In this document: piece after piece, positions 6,678 through 13,183 of the stretch | Numbering within the stretch: position 1 is the stretch's first letter | Layout: each line of letters begins with the position of its first letter | Assembly: GCA_945834545.1 (NCBI GenBank) | Contig: CAMAHO010000039.1 | Coordinates: forward strand, 1 to 13,702 | Length of the DNA stretch: 13,702 nucleotides | Reading direction: 5' to 3' | DNA from: an uncultured Lachnospiraceae bacterium | GTDB taxonomy: Bacteria > Bacillota > Clostridia > Lachnospirales > Lachnospiraceae | Notes under the pieces: model-generated | Databases searched by the model: none | The model's input: the letters and a program-made list of their open reading frames with translations, nothing else | What the model was told of the DNA's origin: nothing | Translations under genes and position numbers: made by a program

Positions 6678-6941
6678 TTATTCCTGAACATAAGGCATGA
6701 TTGCAACGTGGCGTGCTCTCTTGATTGCTACGGTGAGTGCTCTCTGATGCTTTGCACAGTTGCCGGTGATTCTACGAGGAAGAATCTTGCCTCTCTCAGA
6801 TACATACTTCTTTAACTTAGCTGCGTCCTTGTAATCGATTACATTGTCTTTCCCACAGAAAACGCATACTTTCTTTCTTCTACGGATTCCGCCTTTTCTT
6901 CTCATGGAAGAATCAGTCTTCTCTGCTTTATTGAATGCCAT
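6678..6941 (-). CDS. rpsR: 30S ribosomal protein bS18
   Basis: An 87-aa small-subunit protein that binds 16S rRNA as a heterodimer with bS6. Recognisable segments are RRKKVCVFCGKD (21-32), the conserved DYKDAAKLKKYVSERGKILPRRITG (36-60) and KHQRALTVAIKRARHVAIMPY. C26, C29 and C62, with H65 nearby, suggest a zinc-binding form like other C+ variants, although the fourth ligand is not the usual cysteine; that point is inference. ATG 6941 is supported by AGGAGG about 8 nt upstream, and a downstream Met13 is not needed. It is the last gene of rpsF-ssb-rpsR, 30 nt after ssb. Confidence 0.98.
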   Translation of the reverse strand: MAFNKAEKTDSSMRRKGGIRRRKKVCVFCGKDNVIDYKDAAKLKKYVSERGKILPRRITGNCAKHQRALTVAIKRARHVAIMPYVQE

Positions 6942-6971
6942 AATTAAGCCTCCTATCTCAAATCATAAACC

Positions 6972-7454
6972 TTAGTTAAACGGTAATTCCTCTTCGATGC
7001 CGTCAGGAATATTCATAAATCCGTCAGCTGCACCGCTGGCAGGCATCTGATTGCCTCCACCGAAACCACCATTATTGTAACCACCATTGTTATAACCGCC
7101 TTCTCCTCCGTTGCCGCCCTGAGCGTTCTTGCTTTCAGCGAACTCCTGCTCTTCTACAACAACCTCAGTGGTGTACACCTTAACTCCATCCTTGTTTGTG
7201 TAGCTGCCGGTCTGAATTCTGCCGGTTATAGCAATCTTTGTACCCTTGTGAAGATATCTTTCCGCAAACTCGCCACTGCGACCAAAGGCAACACAGTTGA
7301 TAAAATCTGCTGTCTGTCCGTCAGAGTTACTTCTGGACTGTCTTCTGTCTACTGCCAGTGTATATCTCGCAATAGCCATAGAGCCATCAGCATTCTGGTT
7401 ATATCTCACATCAGGATCCCTTGTTAGTCTACCCATAAGAATTACTTTATTCAT
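6972..7454 (-). CDS. ssb: Single-stranded DNA-binding protein SSB
   Basis: A 160-aa tetrameric protein that coats ssDNA and recruits repair and replication partners. The OB fold (about 1-108) starts MNKVILMGRLTRDPDVRY and contains TADFINCVAFG and YLHKGTKIAITGRIQTGSY. A flexible glycine/asparagine linker at about 117-143 includes three successive NNGG-type units (GGYNNGGYNNGGFGGG). The acidic tip DGIEEELPFN keeps the LPF partner-binding motif, but an extra asparagine follows Phe, which is the terminal residue in many SSBs. The ribosome site is weaker (AAGAGAGA) than that of its neighbours. It lies between rpsF (20 nt) and rpsR (30 nt), the conserved bacterial arrangement. Confidence 0.98.
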   Translation of the reverse strand: MNKVILMGRLTRDPDVRYNQNADGSMAIARYTLAVDRRQSRSNSDGQTADFINCVAFGRSGEFAERYLHKGTKIAITGRIQTGSYTNKDGVKVYTTEVVVEEQEFAESKNAQGGNGGEGGYNNGGYNNGGFGGGNQMPASGAADGFMNIPDGIEEELPFN

Positions 7455-7474
7455 TTGATTCGTCTCTCTTTCTA

Positions 7475-7765
7475 TTATGCTTCAGCCTGGCTAACGCATA
7501 AGTATCTGACAACATTATCCATAATACGGATACGGCTCTCAATTTCAGCGGGAGCTGTACTGTCAGCATCGAATCTGATGAAGTAGTAGAAAGCTTCTTT
7601 CATTTTCTGGATTTCATATGCAAGTCTCTTCTTGCCCCAGTCGTCTACTTCTGTGATAGTACCACCAAATCTCTCGATTAAAGCTTTGCACTTCTCTACA
7701 GTCTGTGCTCTCTCTTCATCTTCGATTGCAGCGCTAACCACAACGCATAATTCGTACTTGTTCAT
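7475..7765 (-). CDS. rpsF: 30S ribosomal protein bS6
   Basis: A 96-aa small-subunit protein with the ferredoxin-like fold that pairs with bS18. Diagnostic segments are MNKYELCVVVSAAI, GGTITEVDDWGKKRLAYEIQKMKEAFYYFIRF (34-65) and MDNVVRYLCV. ATG 7765 has AAGGAGGT about 8 nt upstream, the strongest ribosome site of this operon. It is the first gene of rpsF-ssb-rpsR. The upstream leader contains a promoter candidate and a hairpin that may take part in bS6:bS18 autoregulation. Confidence 0.98.
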   Translation of the reverse strand: MNKYELCVVVSAAIEDEERAQTVEKCKALIERFGGTITEVDDWGKKRLAYEIQKMKEAFYYFIRFDADSTAPAEIESRIRIMDNVVRYLCVSQAEA

Positions 7766-7791
7766 TATTAGTTACCTCCTTTTGGTCTCTG

Positions 7792-7811
7792 GCCCACCTC
7801 TCAGTGTGAGC
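7792..7811 (-). promoter_or_regulatory. Hairpin in the rpsF leader
   Basis: In the minus-strand RNA GCUCAC (7811-7806) pairs with GUGGGC (7797-7792), six pairs with one G-U, around an 8-nt loop. It ends 26 nt before the rpsF start. A CCG trinucleotide lies further upstream at about 7828-7830. S6:S18 leader RNAs of other bacteria present a CCG in a structured bulge; I could not fit this leader to that consensus, so the assignment is open. Confidence 0.35.
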
Positions 7812-7837
7812 AAGGAATTAATATACCACGGATATCT

Positions 7838-7866
7838 ATGTTATCACAGGCATTCTACAAAATCAA
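7838..7866 (-). promoter_or_regulatory. Promoter candidate for rpsF-ssb-rpsR
   Basis: On the minus strand TTGATT (7866-7861) and TAACAT (7843-7838) are 17 nt apart, each matching consensus at 4 of 6, with an extended TGA directly before the -10. The -35 box overlaps the stop codon of the DUF951 gene, so the two genes are packed closely and rpsF can be transcribed independently. Confidence 0.5.
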
Positions 7867-8045
7867 TCTTTTTTTCTTATTTCTCGTATATTTTTTTCTG
7901 CCGCGGTTCTGGCAATCATAATCTGGTGACCGCAGCCCATGCATTTTAAGCGGAAGTCTGCTCCGATTCGCAGAACCTCCCACTCTTTACTCCCACAGGG
8001 ATGCTGTTTCTTCAGTTTTATAATATCTCCTACTTGAATATTCAT
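7863..8045 (-). CDS. DUF951 family protein (YyzM-like)
   Basis: A 60-aa small protein of unknown function. It has the family pattern: a VGDIIKLKKQHPCG start, SKEWEVLRIGADFRLKCMGCGHQIMI in the middle, and a basic end. C17 and the C-x2-C pair at 35-38 suggest a small metal-binding or SH3-like nucleic-acid-associated fold; this is inference. B. subtilis yyzM also lies near rpsF, which supports the identification. The ATG has GGGAGGAATTC directly upstream. That ribosome site lies 18 nt from the end of the palindromic element at 8064-8210, so its promoter is either within the element or that of the upstream accessory operon. Confidence 0.9.
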   Translation of the reverse strand: MNIQVGDIIKLKKQHPCGSKEWEVLRIGADFRLKCMGCGHQIMIARTAAEKNIREIRKKD

Positions 8046-8063
8046 GAATTCCTCCCGGGTAGC

Positions 8064-8210
8064 ATTAGGGACGGAGTTTTTTGCTGCTCATCTCTGTCCC
8101 CACTGTTGCTCATCTCTGTCCTCGATGCTTACCCGGATATGAGCAGCAATTAGGACAGATATGAGCAACATTAGGGACAGAGATGAGCAGCAAAAAACTC
8201 CGTCCCTAAT
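8064..8210. repeat. 147-bp palindromic element with perfect 37-bp arms and 22-bp internal period
   Basis: Positions 8064-8100 and 8174-8210 are perfect reverse complements over 37 bp, beginning ATTAGGGACGGAG and ending in the complement. After a 3x3 internal loop, 8104-8122 pairs with 8152-8170 at 18 of 19 positions, leaving a 29-nt loop. The arms are built from a 22-bp unit: GAGCAGCA at 8141, GAGCAACA at 8163 and GAGCAGCA at 8185 on one side, and TGCTGCTC at 8082 and TGTTGCTC at 8104 on the other. No transposase is present, so it is most like a MITE or extragenic palindromic repeat. In RNA it would fold into a very long hairpin on either strand. It lies between the acyltransferase and DUF951 genes and contributes the acyltransferase stop codon. 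Confidence 0.95.
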
Positions 8211-9132
8211 ATTCAAACTGACTGGGCTCTCCCAGAGGCTTGTCCAACAGCTCCGGGTGGGCGCAGATGTGCTTAATTAGCTTTAGGCTGCGAGCGAAAT
8301 AGAAGCCGTCTCCAATCCGCTCGTCCAGGGTAGCGCCGATGTCAATGACATCACGGATTTCTTTTTCCCCGTTTTCCATAACCAGCTCCTCTTTATGAAG
8401 GGTGCCGATTGTAACCATGACACTGTTGGTGCCGTAATTATTCAGATGATGATACACAGAGGGGCACTTGATACTTCCAAGGTTGCTGCACAGGATGGTG
8501 GTGTAATTAGGGTCCCCTTCCTGAATCGCATAGGGAACCAGCCCCCAGAAGTCCAGCCAACGGATCATCTTCACAACAAACATCAAAATGGGTCTGGGGA
8601 ATTTGGCAAAGAGGTCCAGAATTGCATCGATACCTCCTGTAGAGGTTTCCGATTCTCTGGTTTCCCTCACATCACCAATGATATGCTTGCTGATGGAATC
8701 CACGGTATCTGTTTCCTTAGGAACAAAGACCATCAGGGCCTCCTCTGCATGATCCGTAAATCTCCTCTTACAGACAAAGCTGATGCTGATTTGATCTCGT
8801 TCATACATCCTTCTGCCCTGTACATAGCGATTCATCACCGGCCGTTCCATAACCATACGGGAAAGAGCTGCTATGATACAGTGAAAAATCGTCATCTTCT
8901 CCTCGGTCTTTCCCTGGTTCTTTTTCTCCAAGAATTTTACCAGCTCGGTGACATCGATGATGTCAGACAGATACACCTCTGCTTCCGTTCGATTGGGCAT
9001 AAGGTGTCCCATAACGGTCTGCATACCGGTGACATCCTTCACCCGGTGGCTGGTTCTTCTCTTTTTCTTATGCTTGTCCTGCCTAGCGGAAGTGGTCATC
9101 ACGCTTGTTTCCTTTTGGTCCAAATTAGACAT
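8206..9132 (-). CDS. 2-oxoacid dehydrogenase E2 / CAT-fold acyltransferase-like protein
   Basis: A 308-aa protein related to the catalytic domain of lipoyl acyltransferases (E2) and chloramphenicol acetyltransferase. It has no lipoyl domain and no E1-binding domain. The N-terminal 35 residues are basic (KHKKKRRTSHR). The fold begins at about MPNRTEAEVYLSDIIDVTELVKF, continues through TIFHCIIAALSRMVMERPVMNRYV, and carries ILCSNLGSIKC near 215-225. The active-site loop normally written DHRxxDG reads D270-E271-R-I-G-D275-G276, so the catalytic histidine is glutamate. It may be a pseudoenzyme or use another mechanism. I chose ATG 9132, with GGAGG about 10 nt upstream; it overlaps the ligase stop by 8 nt, implying translational coupling. 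The TAG stop lies in the palindromic element. Partner and substrate are unknown. Confidence 0.85.
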   Translation of the reverse strand: MSNLDQKETSVMTTSARQDKHKKKRRTSHRVKDVTGMQTVMGHLMPNRTEAEVYLSDIIDVTELVKFLEKKNQGKTEEKMTIFHCIIAALSRMVMERPVMNRYVQGRRMYERDQISISFVCKRRFTDHAEEALMVFVPKETDTVDSISKHIIGDVRETRESETSTGGIDAILDLFAKFPRPILMFVVKMIRWLDFWGLVPYAIQEGDPNYTTILCSNLGSIKCPSVYHHLNNYGTNSVMVTIGTLHKEELVMENGEKEIRDVIDIGATLDERIGDGFYFARSLKLIKHICAHPELLDKPLGEPSQFEY

Positions 9133-10807
9133 GCTTTTCTTCCTCCGCCTTTCTCTCCAGCGCTCTGTAATCAATCTTTCCCACCAGCGTACGGGGCAAG
9201 GCTTCCTCAAACTCCATTTCCTTCGGCAACGCATAGGCGGGAACCTGGAGCTTTATTTTCTCCATGATGCGAGCTTTGCAGGCTTCATCCCCGGTAACAC
9301 CGTCGCGGAGAACAACGTATGCTTTCACTCTGTGCATACGTCTGGGGTCCGATACCCCAATGACACAGGAATAGGAAACTTCATCACAGCTGTCTATAGC
9401 TTTTTCAATTTGTGTGGGATACACATTATACCCATTGGTAATAATCATACGTTTCATACGATGAGAGAAGTACACAAAGCCCTCCTCATCCATATAGCCG
9501 GCATCCCCTGTATACAGCCAGGTATCTCCGTCCGGCAGCACCTTTAAGGTCTCAGCGGTAGCCTCCGGGTTATCCAGATAGCCCAGCATAACGGAAGGCC
9601 CTTTTAAAATAATCTCTCCCTGCTGACCAGCCGGCATAACCTCATCAGTTCCAGGAGCCACCACACAATAGGTGGTGTCCGCAAAGGCTACTCCGATGCT
9701 TCCCTCCTTATAGGTATCTAACGGTGTGAGACAGCTTGCCGTCACACATTCCGTCAATCCATACCCCTCTCTGACCTGAATGGTAGCACCGTGCTCCTTT
9801 AAAAACTCGTCAATTCTCTTCTTTAATTCTACCGGAAGGGAGTCTCCTCCGCAGAACATTCCCAGGAGAAAGTCCAGCTTCACGCCCTCAAAGTCAGGCA
9901 GATGCAGAAGTGCCTCAAAAATAGTAGGCACACCGGCGATGAAATTAGGTTTTTTCTTAATCAGCATATTTGCGTAGGATTTGATATTAAAGGCCGGCAT
10001 CAACAGGCAGCATGCCCCGTGTATTAACACCAGATGGATATTGATGCCCAGACCAAACCCATGGAAACAAGGCATACAGCTGAGCACTGTCTTTCCATCT
10101 ACCTGATCCACACCAAGCTCATTTCTGGCTTGCATGGAGCAGGCATTCATATTTGCCTCAGACAGACAGATTCCCTTAGGTTCTCCGGTGGTACCACCAC
10201 TGTATAAAATGACGGAAGTACGAGCCGGGTCGTAATCGTGCTCCGGAAGCTCCACCTCAGGTGTTCCGCTCTTTACAAACTTAGTCCACAATACAGCATG
10301 CTCTGTATTGGGATACTTTAGATACTTTCTGCCTTCCTTTGCCACAAAGGGAAGCTTTAACAATACCGGAAGCTCATCCTGCATTCTCGCCACCAACACC
10401 GTAACCGGCTGGGGCACCTTAAGTAAGGCCTCTTCCACCTTTTCATAAAACATATCCGTGGTCAAAATCATTTTTGACTTGGAAAAGCTCAGGTAAAAGG
10501 TGATTTCATCTCTTGCTGACAGTGGATGAATCATATTTGCCACGGCTCCGATTCTGCTTAATGCATAAAAGCAGACCAAGGCCTGGGGGGTGTTGGGCAT
10601 ACAAATTGTCACAACATCCTTTTTCCCGATGCCCTGCTTTACAAAGGCTCTTGACGCCTGCTCAATTTTGGCAATAAAGGTTGCATAGTCTGTGACACGG
10701 CCATAAAAATCCATAGCCGGAGCCGTAGGCCTTACCACAGCATTTCTCTCCACCATTTGAAACATGGTTAACTTAGGATACTCCAGTTTCTCTTTTCGTT
10801 CGTACAT
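9125..10807 (-). CDS. Class I adenylate-forming ligase (acyl-CoA synthetase / fatty acid-CoA ligase-like)
   Basis: A 560-aa enzyme that activates a carboxylic acid with ATP to an acyl-adenylate, probably passing it to CoA. All core motifs are present: the phosphate loop YSGGTTGEPKG (202-212), YGLTE (349-353), YTGD (432-435), the hinge region RMKRMIITNGYNVYP (450-464), and the C-terminal catalytic lysine K544 in ALPRTLVGKIDYRAL. No membrane segment or carrier domain is seen. The substrate cannot be told; the length and motifs fit medium/long-chain or aryl acid CoA ligases. ATG 10807 follows GGGAG. It lies 54 nt after a sirtuin gene and overlaps the acyltransferase-like gene by 8 nt. The PxxxxGK context of K544 is the known acylation site in Acs/FadD-type enzymes, which sirtuins reverse. 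Confidence 0.94.
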   Translation of the reverse strand: MYERKEKLEYPKLTMFQMVERNAVVRPTAPAMDFYGRVTDYATFIAKIEQASRAFVKQGIGKKDVVTICMPNTPQALVCFYALSRIGAVANMIHPLSARDEITFYLSFSKSKMILTTDMFYEKVEEALLKVPQPVTVLVARMQDELPVLLKLPFVAKEGRKYLKYPNTEHAVLWTKFVKSGTPEVELPEHDYDPARTSVILYSGGTTGEPKGICLSEANMNACSMQARNELGVDQVDGKTVLSCMPCFHGFGLGINIHLVLIHGACCLLMPAFNIKSYANMLIKKKPNFIAGVPTIFEALLHLPDFEGVKLDFLLGMFCGGDSLPVELKKRIDEFLKEHGATIQVREGYGLTECVTASCLTPLDTYKEGSIGVAFADTTYCVVAPGTDEVMPAGQQGEIILKGPSVMLGYLDNPEATAETLKVLPDGDTWLYTGDAGYMDEEGFVYFSHRMKRMIITNGYNVYPTQIEKAIDSCDEVSYSCVIGVSDPRRMHRVKAYVVLRDGVTGDEACKARIMEKIKLQVPAYALPKEMEFEEALPRTLVGKIDYRALERKAEEEKHV

Positions 10808-10861
10808 CTTCTCTCCCTCATATTACTCGTCCGGTTTTGTATATAACCATTTGACAGTCTG

Positions 10862-11596
10862 TTACTCTCCTTGGAGAACAGCCTGCCTTAGGACCTCTCC
10901 TATAGGACCTTTGATCAATAAATCTGCATGACTGTCTCTGGGCGTTGGCGCCTTGTTGATCACCACCAATTTTTCTCCTGTAAAATAATCAATGAGTCCT
11001 GCAGCCGGATACACCGCCAAGGAAGTTCCTCCAATGATAAGGACCTGGGCTTTTCTGATATACTCCACTGCCTCACGGATGGTGGAATCCTGCAAGGCCT
11101 CCTCATACAGTACCACATCCGGCTTGATGATGCCGCCACAGGCATCACACCTGGGAATTCCCTCACTGTTTTCTATGGCTTCCACACCAAAAAACTTACC
11201 ACAGTCCTCACAGTAATTGCGAAGCACACTGCCGTGCAGCTCCAAAACCTTCTTGCTTCCCGCCATCTGATGCAGACCGTCAATATTCTGTGTGATGACA
11301 GCCCTGCATTTGCCCTCCTGCTCCAGCTTCGCCAGAGCCATATGCGCTGCATTGGGCTTGGCATCCTTATAAATCATCTTATTTCGATAAAACCGGAAAA
11401 ATTCTTCCGGCTTCTTTCGATAAAAGGTATGGGACAAAATTGTCTCCGGAGGATAATCGTATTCCTGATGGTACAGTCCGTCTGTGCTTCTGAAATCCGG
11501 AATATTGCTCTCCGTGGAAACACCTGCGCCGCCAAAAAAGACAATATTGTCATATTTTTCCAATAGTTCTCTTAGCTTACGGATTTCGTGCTCCAT
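10862..11596 (-). CDS. cobB: Sirtuin, NAD-dependent protein deacylase (Sir2/CobB family)
   Basis: A 244-aa cytoplasmic enzyme that removes acyl groups from lysines using NAD+. The NAD-binding signature GAGVSTESNIPDFR is at 23-36, TQNIDGLH at 102-109, the catalytic histidine is H121 in LELHGS, four zinc cysteines are C129, C132, C150 and C153, and GGTSLAVYPAAGL is at 189-201. The KPEEFFRFYRNKM and KPNAAHMALAKLE segments recall Thermotoga Sir2. I do not see a clear Tyr/Arg pair that would mark desuccinylase preference. AGGAGG immediately follows the GH43 stop codon, 10 nt before the ATG, so the two are in one operon. A sirtuin directly upstream of an acyl-CoA ligase suggests the ligase is a target, by analogy with CobB and Acs (inference). 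Confidence 0.96.
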   Translation of the reverse strand: MEHEIRKLRELLEKYDNIVFFGGAGVSTESNIPDFRSTDGLYHQEYDYPPETILSHTFYRKKPEEFFRFYRNKMIYKDAKPNAAHMALAKLEQEGKCRAVITQNIDGLHQMAGSKKVLELHGSVLRNYCEDCGKFFGVEAIENSEGIPRCDACGGIIKPDVVLYEEALQDSTIREAVEYIRKAQVLIIGGTSLAVYPAAGLIDYFTGEKLVVINKAPTPRDSHADLLIKGPIGEVLRQAVLQGE

Positions 11597-11606
11597 TTTT
11601 CCTCCT

Positions 11607-13010
11607 TTATTCCGTAATCAGCTCAAAGGAACGAAGCTGCACATTTCCATGACCAACATAAGTCAGATAGATACATCCCACGCCATCCGGAATGGACACC
11701 TCCTGCTCATAACGGGTCCAGATATTGGTATTGTGCATGATGAATCGTCCCAGCACCTCTCCATGTATGCTGGTGCGAAGCTCAAAGGTACCTGTGCCGT
11801 AGCCTCTGGTATAAAGAGCAACCTTCTTCACACCCTGAAAGTCAAAATATTTAAAGCCCGCTGTGGTGGAATTGTAAATATTTGCAATATATCCGTTGAT
11901 TTCATCTCCATCTCTGCCATCCTGGGTAATCTTAGGCCAGCCGGGATGTGCCACATAAATGCTGGGTTCTTCAGTAAACAAATGGCAGGCGAGGTAAGCA
12001 GGATACTCCCCCTCTCCCCTTAAGGGTCCTCCGTTTAATCCGCAGGAGGTGATTTCCACCTGAGGGATAGAACCGTCAGGCAAGATATTTAATTCCTCTG
12101 CACATCCCTGTCTGCTGTACCAGGTGCCATTGGTCTGACGGTGATAGAAGATGTACCACTTTCCGCTGATTTCTACCATGCTGCCATGATTATTTCCACC
12201 ATAGGCTACCGTCATCTCTGCCTTCTTATAGGTATCGATATGCATATCGCAGTTGCTGACTAACACGCCTCCGTATACAAAATCCTTTGTGGGATTCTTG
12301 GAGGTGGCATAGCACAGCTCGTGCATCACCTGAGAAGAATAGATAAAGTAATAGGTATCTTTTATTTTGCGGATGGACGGAGCCTCAAAGAAGGCGTGAC
12401 CTTCATAGCCTGTTCCTTGGCTGTAGCAGCTGCCGGGTGCCACAAAAACAGGTTCTTCTCTGATGGTCAGCATATCTGCCTCCAATACCGTACACATAGC
12501 TCCGTGACGACTCTCATCTCCTGCTCCACAGAAGCCGGTGTAGAGATATGTCACTTCTCCCTCTGTCAATACACCCGGGTCAAACTGAGGCTCATCACCG
12601 GGTCTCTCACCCAGTCTGACACCATCCCTATCATGCACATAACCCAGAAATTCGTATTCTCCAGCCGGTGTATCGCAGACTGCCACGGATACCACGCTGA
12701 CATGATCCAAAACATAATACAAGTAATATCTGCCGTCCGGGCCTACGGTCACATCTGGCGCATATAAGCACATGGAGCCATCCTGGTTCAAAGGATCCTG
12801 TGTCTTCTTATATATGGTACCCTCAAATCTCCAATTGCCCAAGTCATCCACTGGTGCTGAGTAACACACGTAATCTCCCATACAAAATACACAGCCGTTA
12901 AAATAGTCATGAGAACCGTACACATAGACTCTGTCTCCGAAAACATAAGGTTCTCCGTCGGGAATATACTCCCAAGAGGGTAAATAAGGATTGAATGCCT
13001 GTTTTTTCAT
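11607..13010 (-). CDS. GH43 glycoside hydrolase with C-terminal CBM6-like domain
   Basis: A 467-aa five-bladed propeller glycosidase of the arabinofuranosidase/xylosidase kind. Expected catalytic residues are D18 in YIPDGEP (base), D144 in QFDPGVL (pKa modulator) and E209 in FFEAPSI (acid); H275 in GGNNHGS fits the conserved metal-site histidine. Residues from about 360 onward (a YIANIYNSTTAGFKYFDF start, then GVKKVALYTRGYGTGTFELR and CIYLTYVGHGNVQLRSFEL) look like a CBM6-type beta-sandwich. There is no signal peptide, so it should act inside the cell on imported arabino- or xylo-oligosaccharides. Exact specificity cannot be read. ATG 13010 has GGAGG upstream. It is the first gene of the unit GH43-sirtuin-ligase-acyltransferase, an unusual combination. 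Confidence 0.93.
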   Translation of the reverse strand: MKKQAFNPYLPSWEYIPDGEPYVFGDRVYVYGSHDYFNGCVFCMGDYVCYSAPVDDLGNWRFEGTIYKKTQDPLNQDGSMCLYAPDVTVGPDGRYYLYYVLDHVSVVSVAVCDTPAGEYEFLGYVHDRDGVRLGERPGDEPQFDPGVLTEGEVTYLYTGFCGAGDESRHGAMCTVLEADMLTIREEPVFVAPGSCYSQGTGYEGHAFFEAPSIRKIKDTYYFIYSSQVMHELCYATSKNPTKDFVYGGVLVSNCDMHIDTYKKAEMTVAYGGNNHGSMVEISGKWYIFYHRQTNGTWYSRQGCAEELNILPDGSIPQVEITSCGLNGGPLRGEGEYPAYLACHLFTEEPSIYVAHPGWPKITQDGRDGDEINGYIANIYNSTTAGFKYFDFQGVKKVALYTRGYGTGTFELRTSIHGEVLGRFIMHNTNIWTRYEQEVSIPDGVGCIYLTYVGHGNVQLRSFELITE

Positions 13011-13037
13011 GTTGTTCCTCCATAAGAATATTTTGTA

Positions 13038-13069
13038 GGATTGTGGGAGCAGGTCGCGCGAAACAATCC
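13038..13069 (-). promoter_or_regulatory. Hairpin in the GH43 5' leader
   Basis: In the minus-strand transcript GGATTGT (13069-13063) pairs with ACAATCC (13044-13038), a perfect 7-bp stem around an 18-nt GC-rich loop containing CGCGCG. It ends 27 nt before the GH43 start codon. There is no T-run after it, so it is not a classical terminator; a leader-stability or regulatory role is possible. Confidence 0.4.
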
Positions 13070-13123
13070 GTAGGTATCATAATAAGGGACTTTTGACCCT
13101 AATATCATGTTATAGAATTATAA

Positions 13124-13138
13124 CCGTACTATGTACGG
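13124..13138. promoter_or_regulatory. Operator-like palindrome CCGTAC-N3-GTACGG
   Basis: CCGTAC (13124-13129), TAT, GTACGG (13133-13138) is a perfect 6+6 inverted repeat with a 3-bp spacer. It would lie at about +10 to +25 of the promoter candidate at 13155-13183, a usual place for a repressor site. As RNA it is also a short hairpin followed by TTATAATTC, so a weak terminator for the upstream gene is the alternative. Confidence 0.5.
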
Positions 13139-13154
13139 AGCAATTCCGACTCCT

Positions 13155-13183
13155 AGTATACCACTACTGTTGCAGAATTTCCA
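13155..13183 (-). promoter_or_regulatory. Promoter candidate for the GH43 operon
   Basis: On the minus strand TGGAAA (13183-13178) and TATACT (13160-13155) are 17 nt apart, with an extended TGG before the -10 box (5 of 6 matches). The -35 lies within the 3' end of the upstream gene. A second possible -10, TATAAT at 13122-13117, matches perfectly but has no good -35 box. Confidence 0.45.

Noticed and set aside
8064..8210. CRISPR array
   Set aside because: The 22-bp units are inverted and contiguous, with no unique spacers and no cas genes.
8046..8210. Insertion sequence with transposase
   Set aside because: No coding frame exists within the element; it is non-coding.
9133..9234. A 34-residue N-terminal extension of the acyltransferase-like gene to an ATG at 9234
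   Set aside because: This stretch is read out of frame within the ligase gene, is rich in Arg and Trp, and lacks a ribosome site. ATG 9132 has GGAGG and the expected start.
8395..9267. A + strand protein of 290 aa opposite the acyltransferase and ligase genes
   Set aside because: It is an antisense shadow: composition rich in His, Ser and Cys, no ribosome site and no family resemblance, while the minus strand has recognised families.
10928..12023. Two long + strand frames opposite the sirtuin and GH43 genes
   Set aside because: Both are antisense to well-supported genes with intact catalytic motifs and show no protein-like features of their own.
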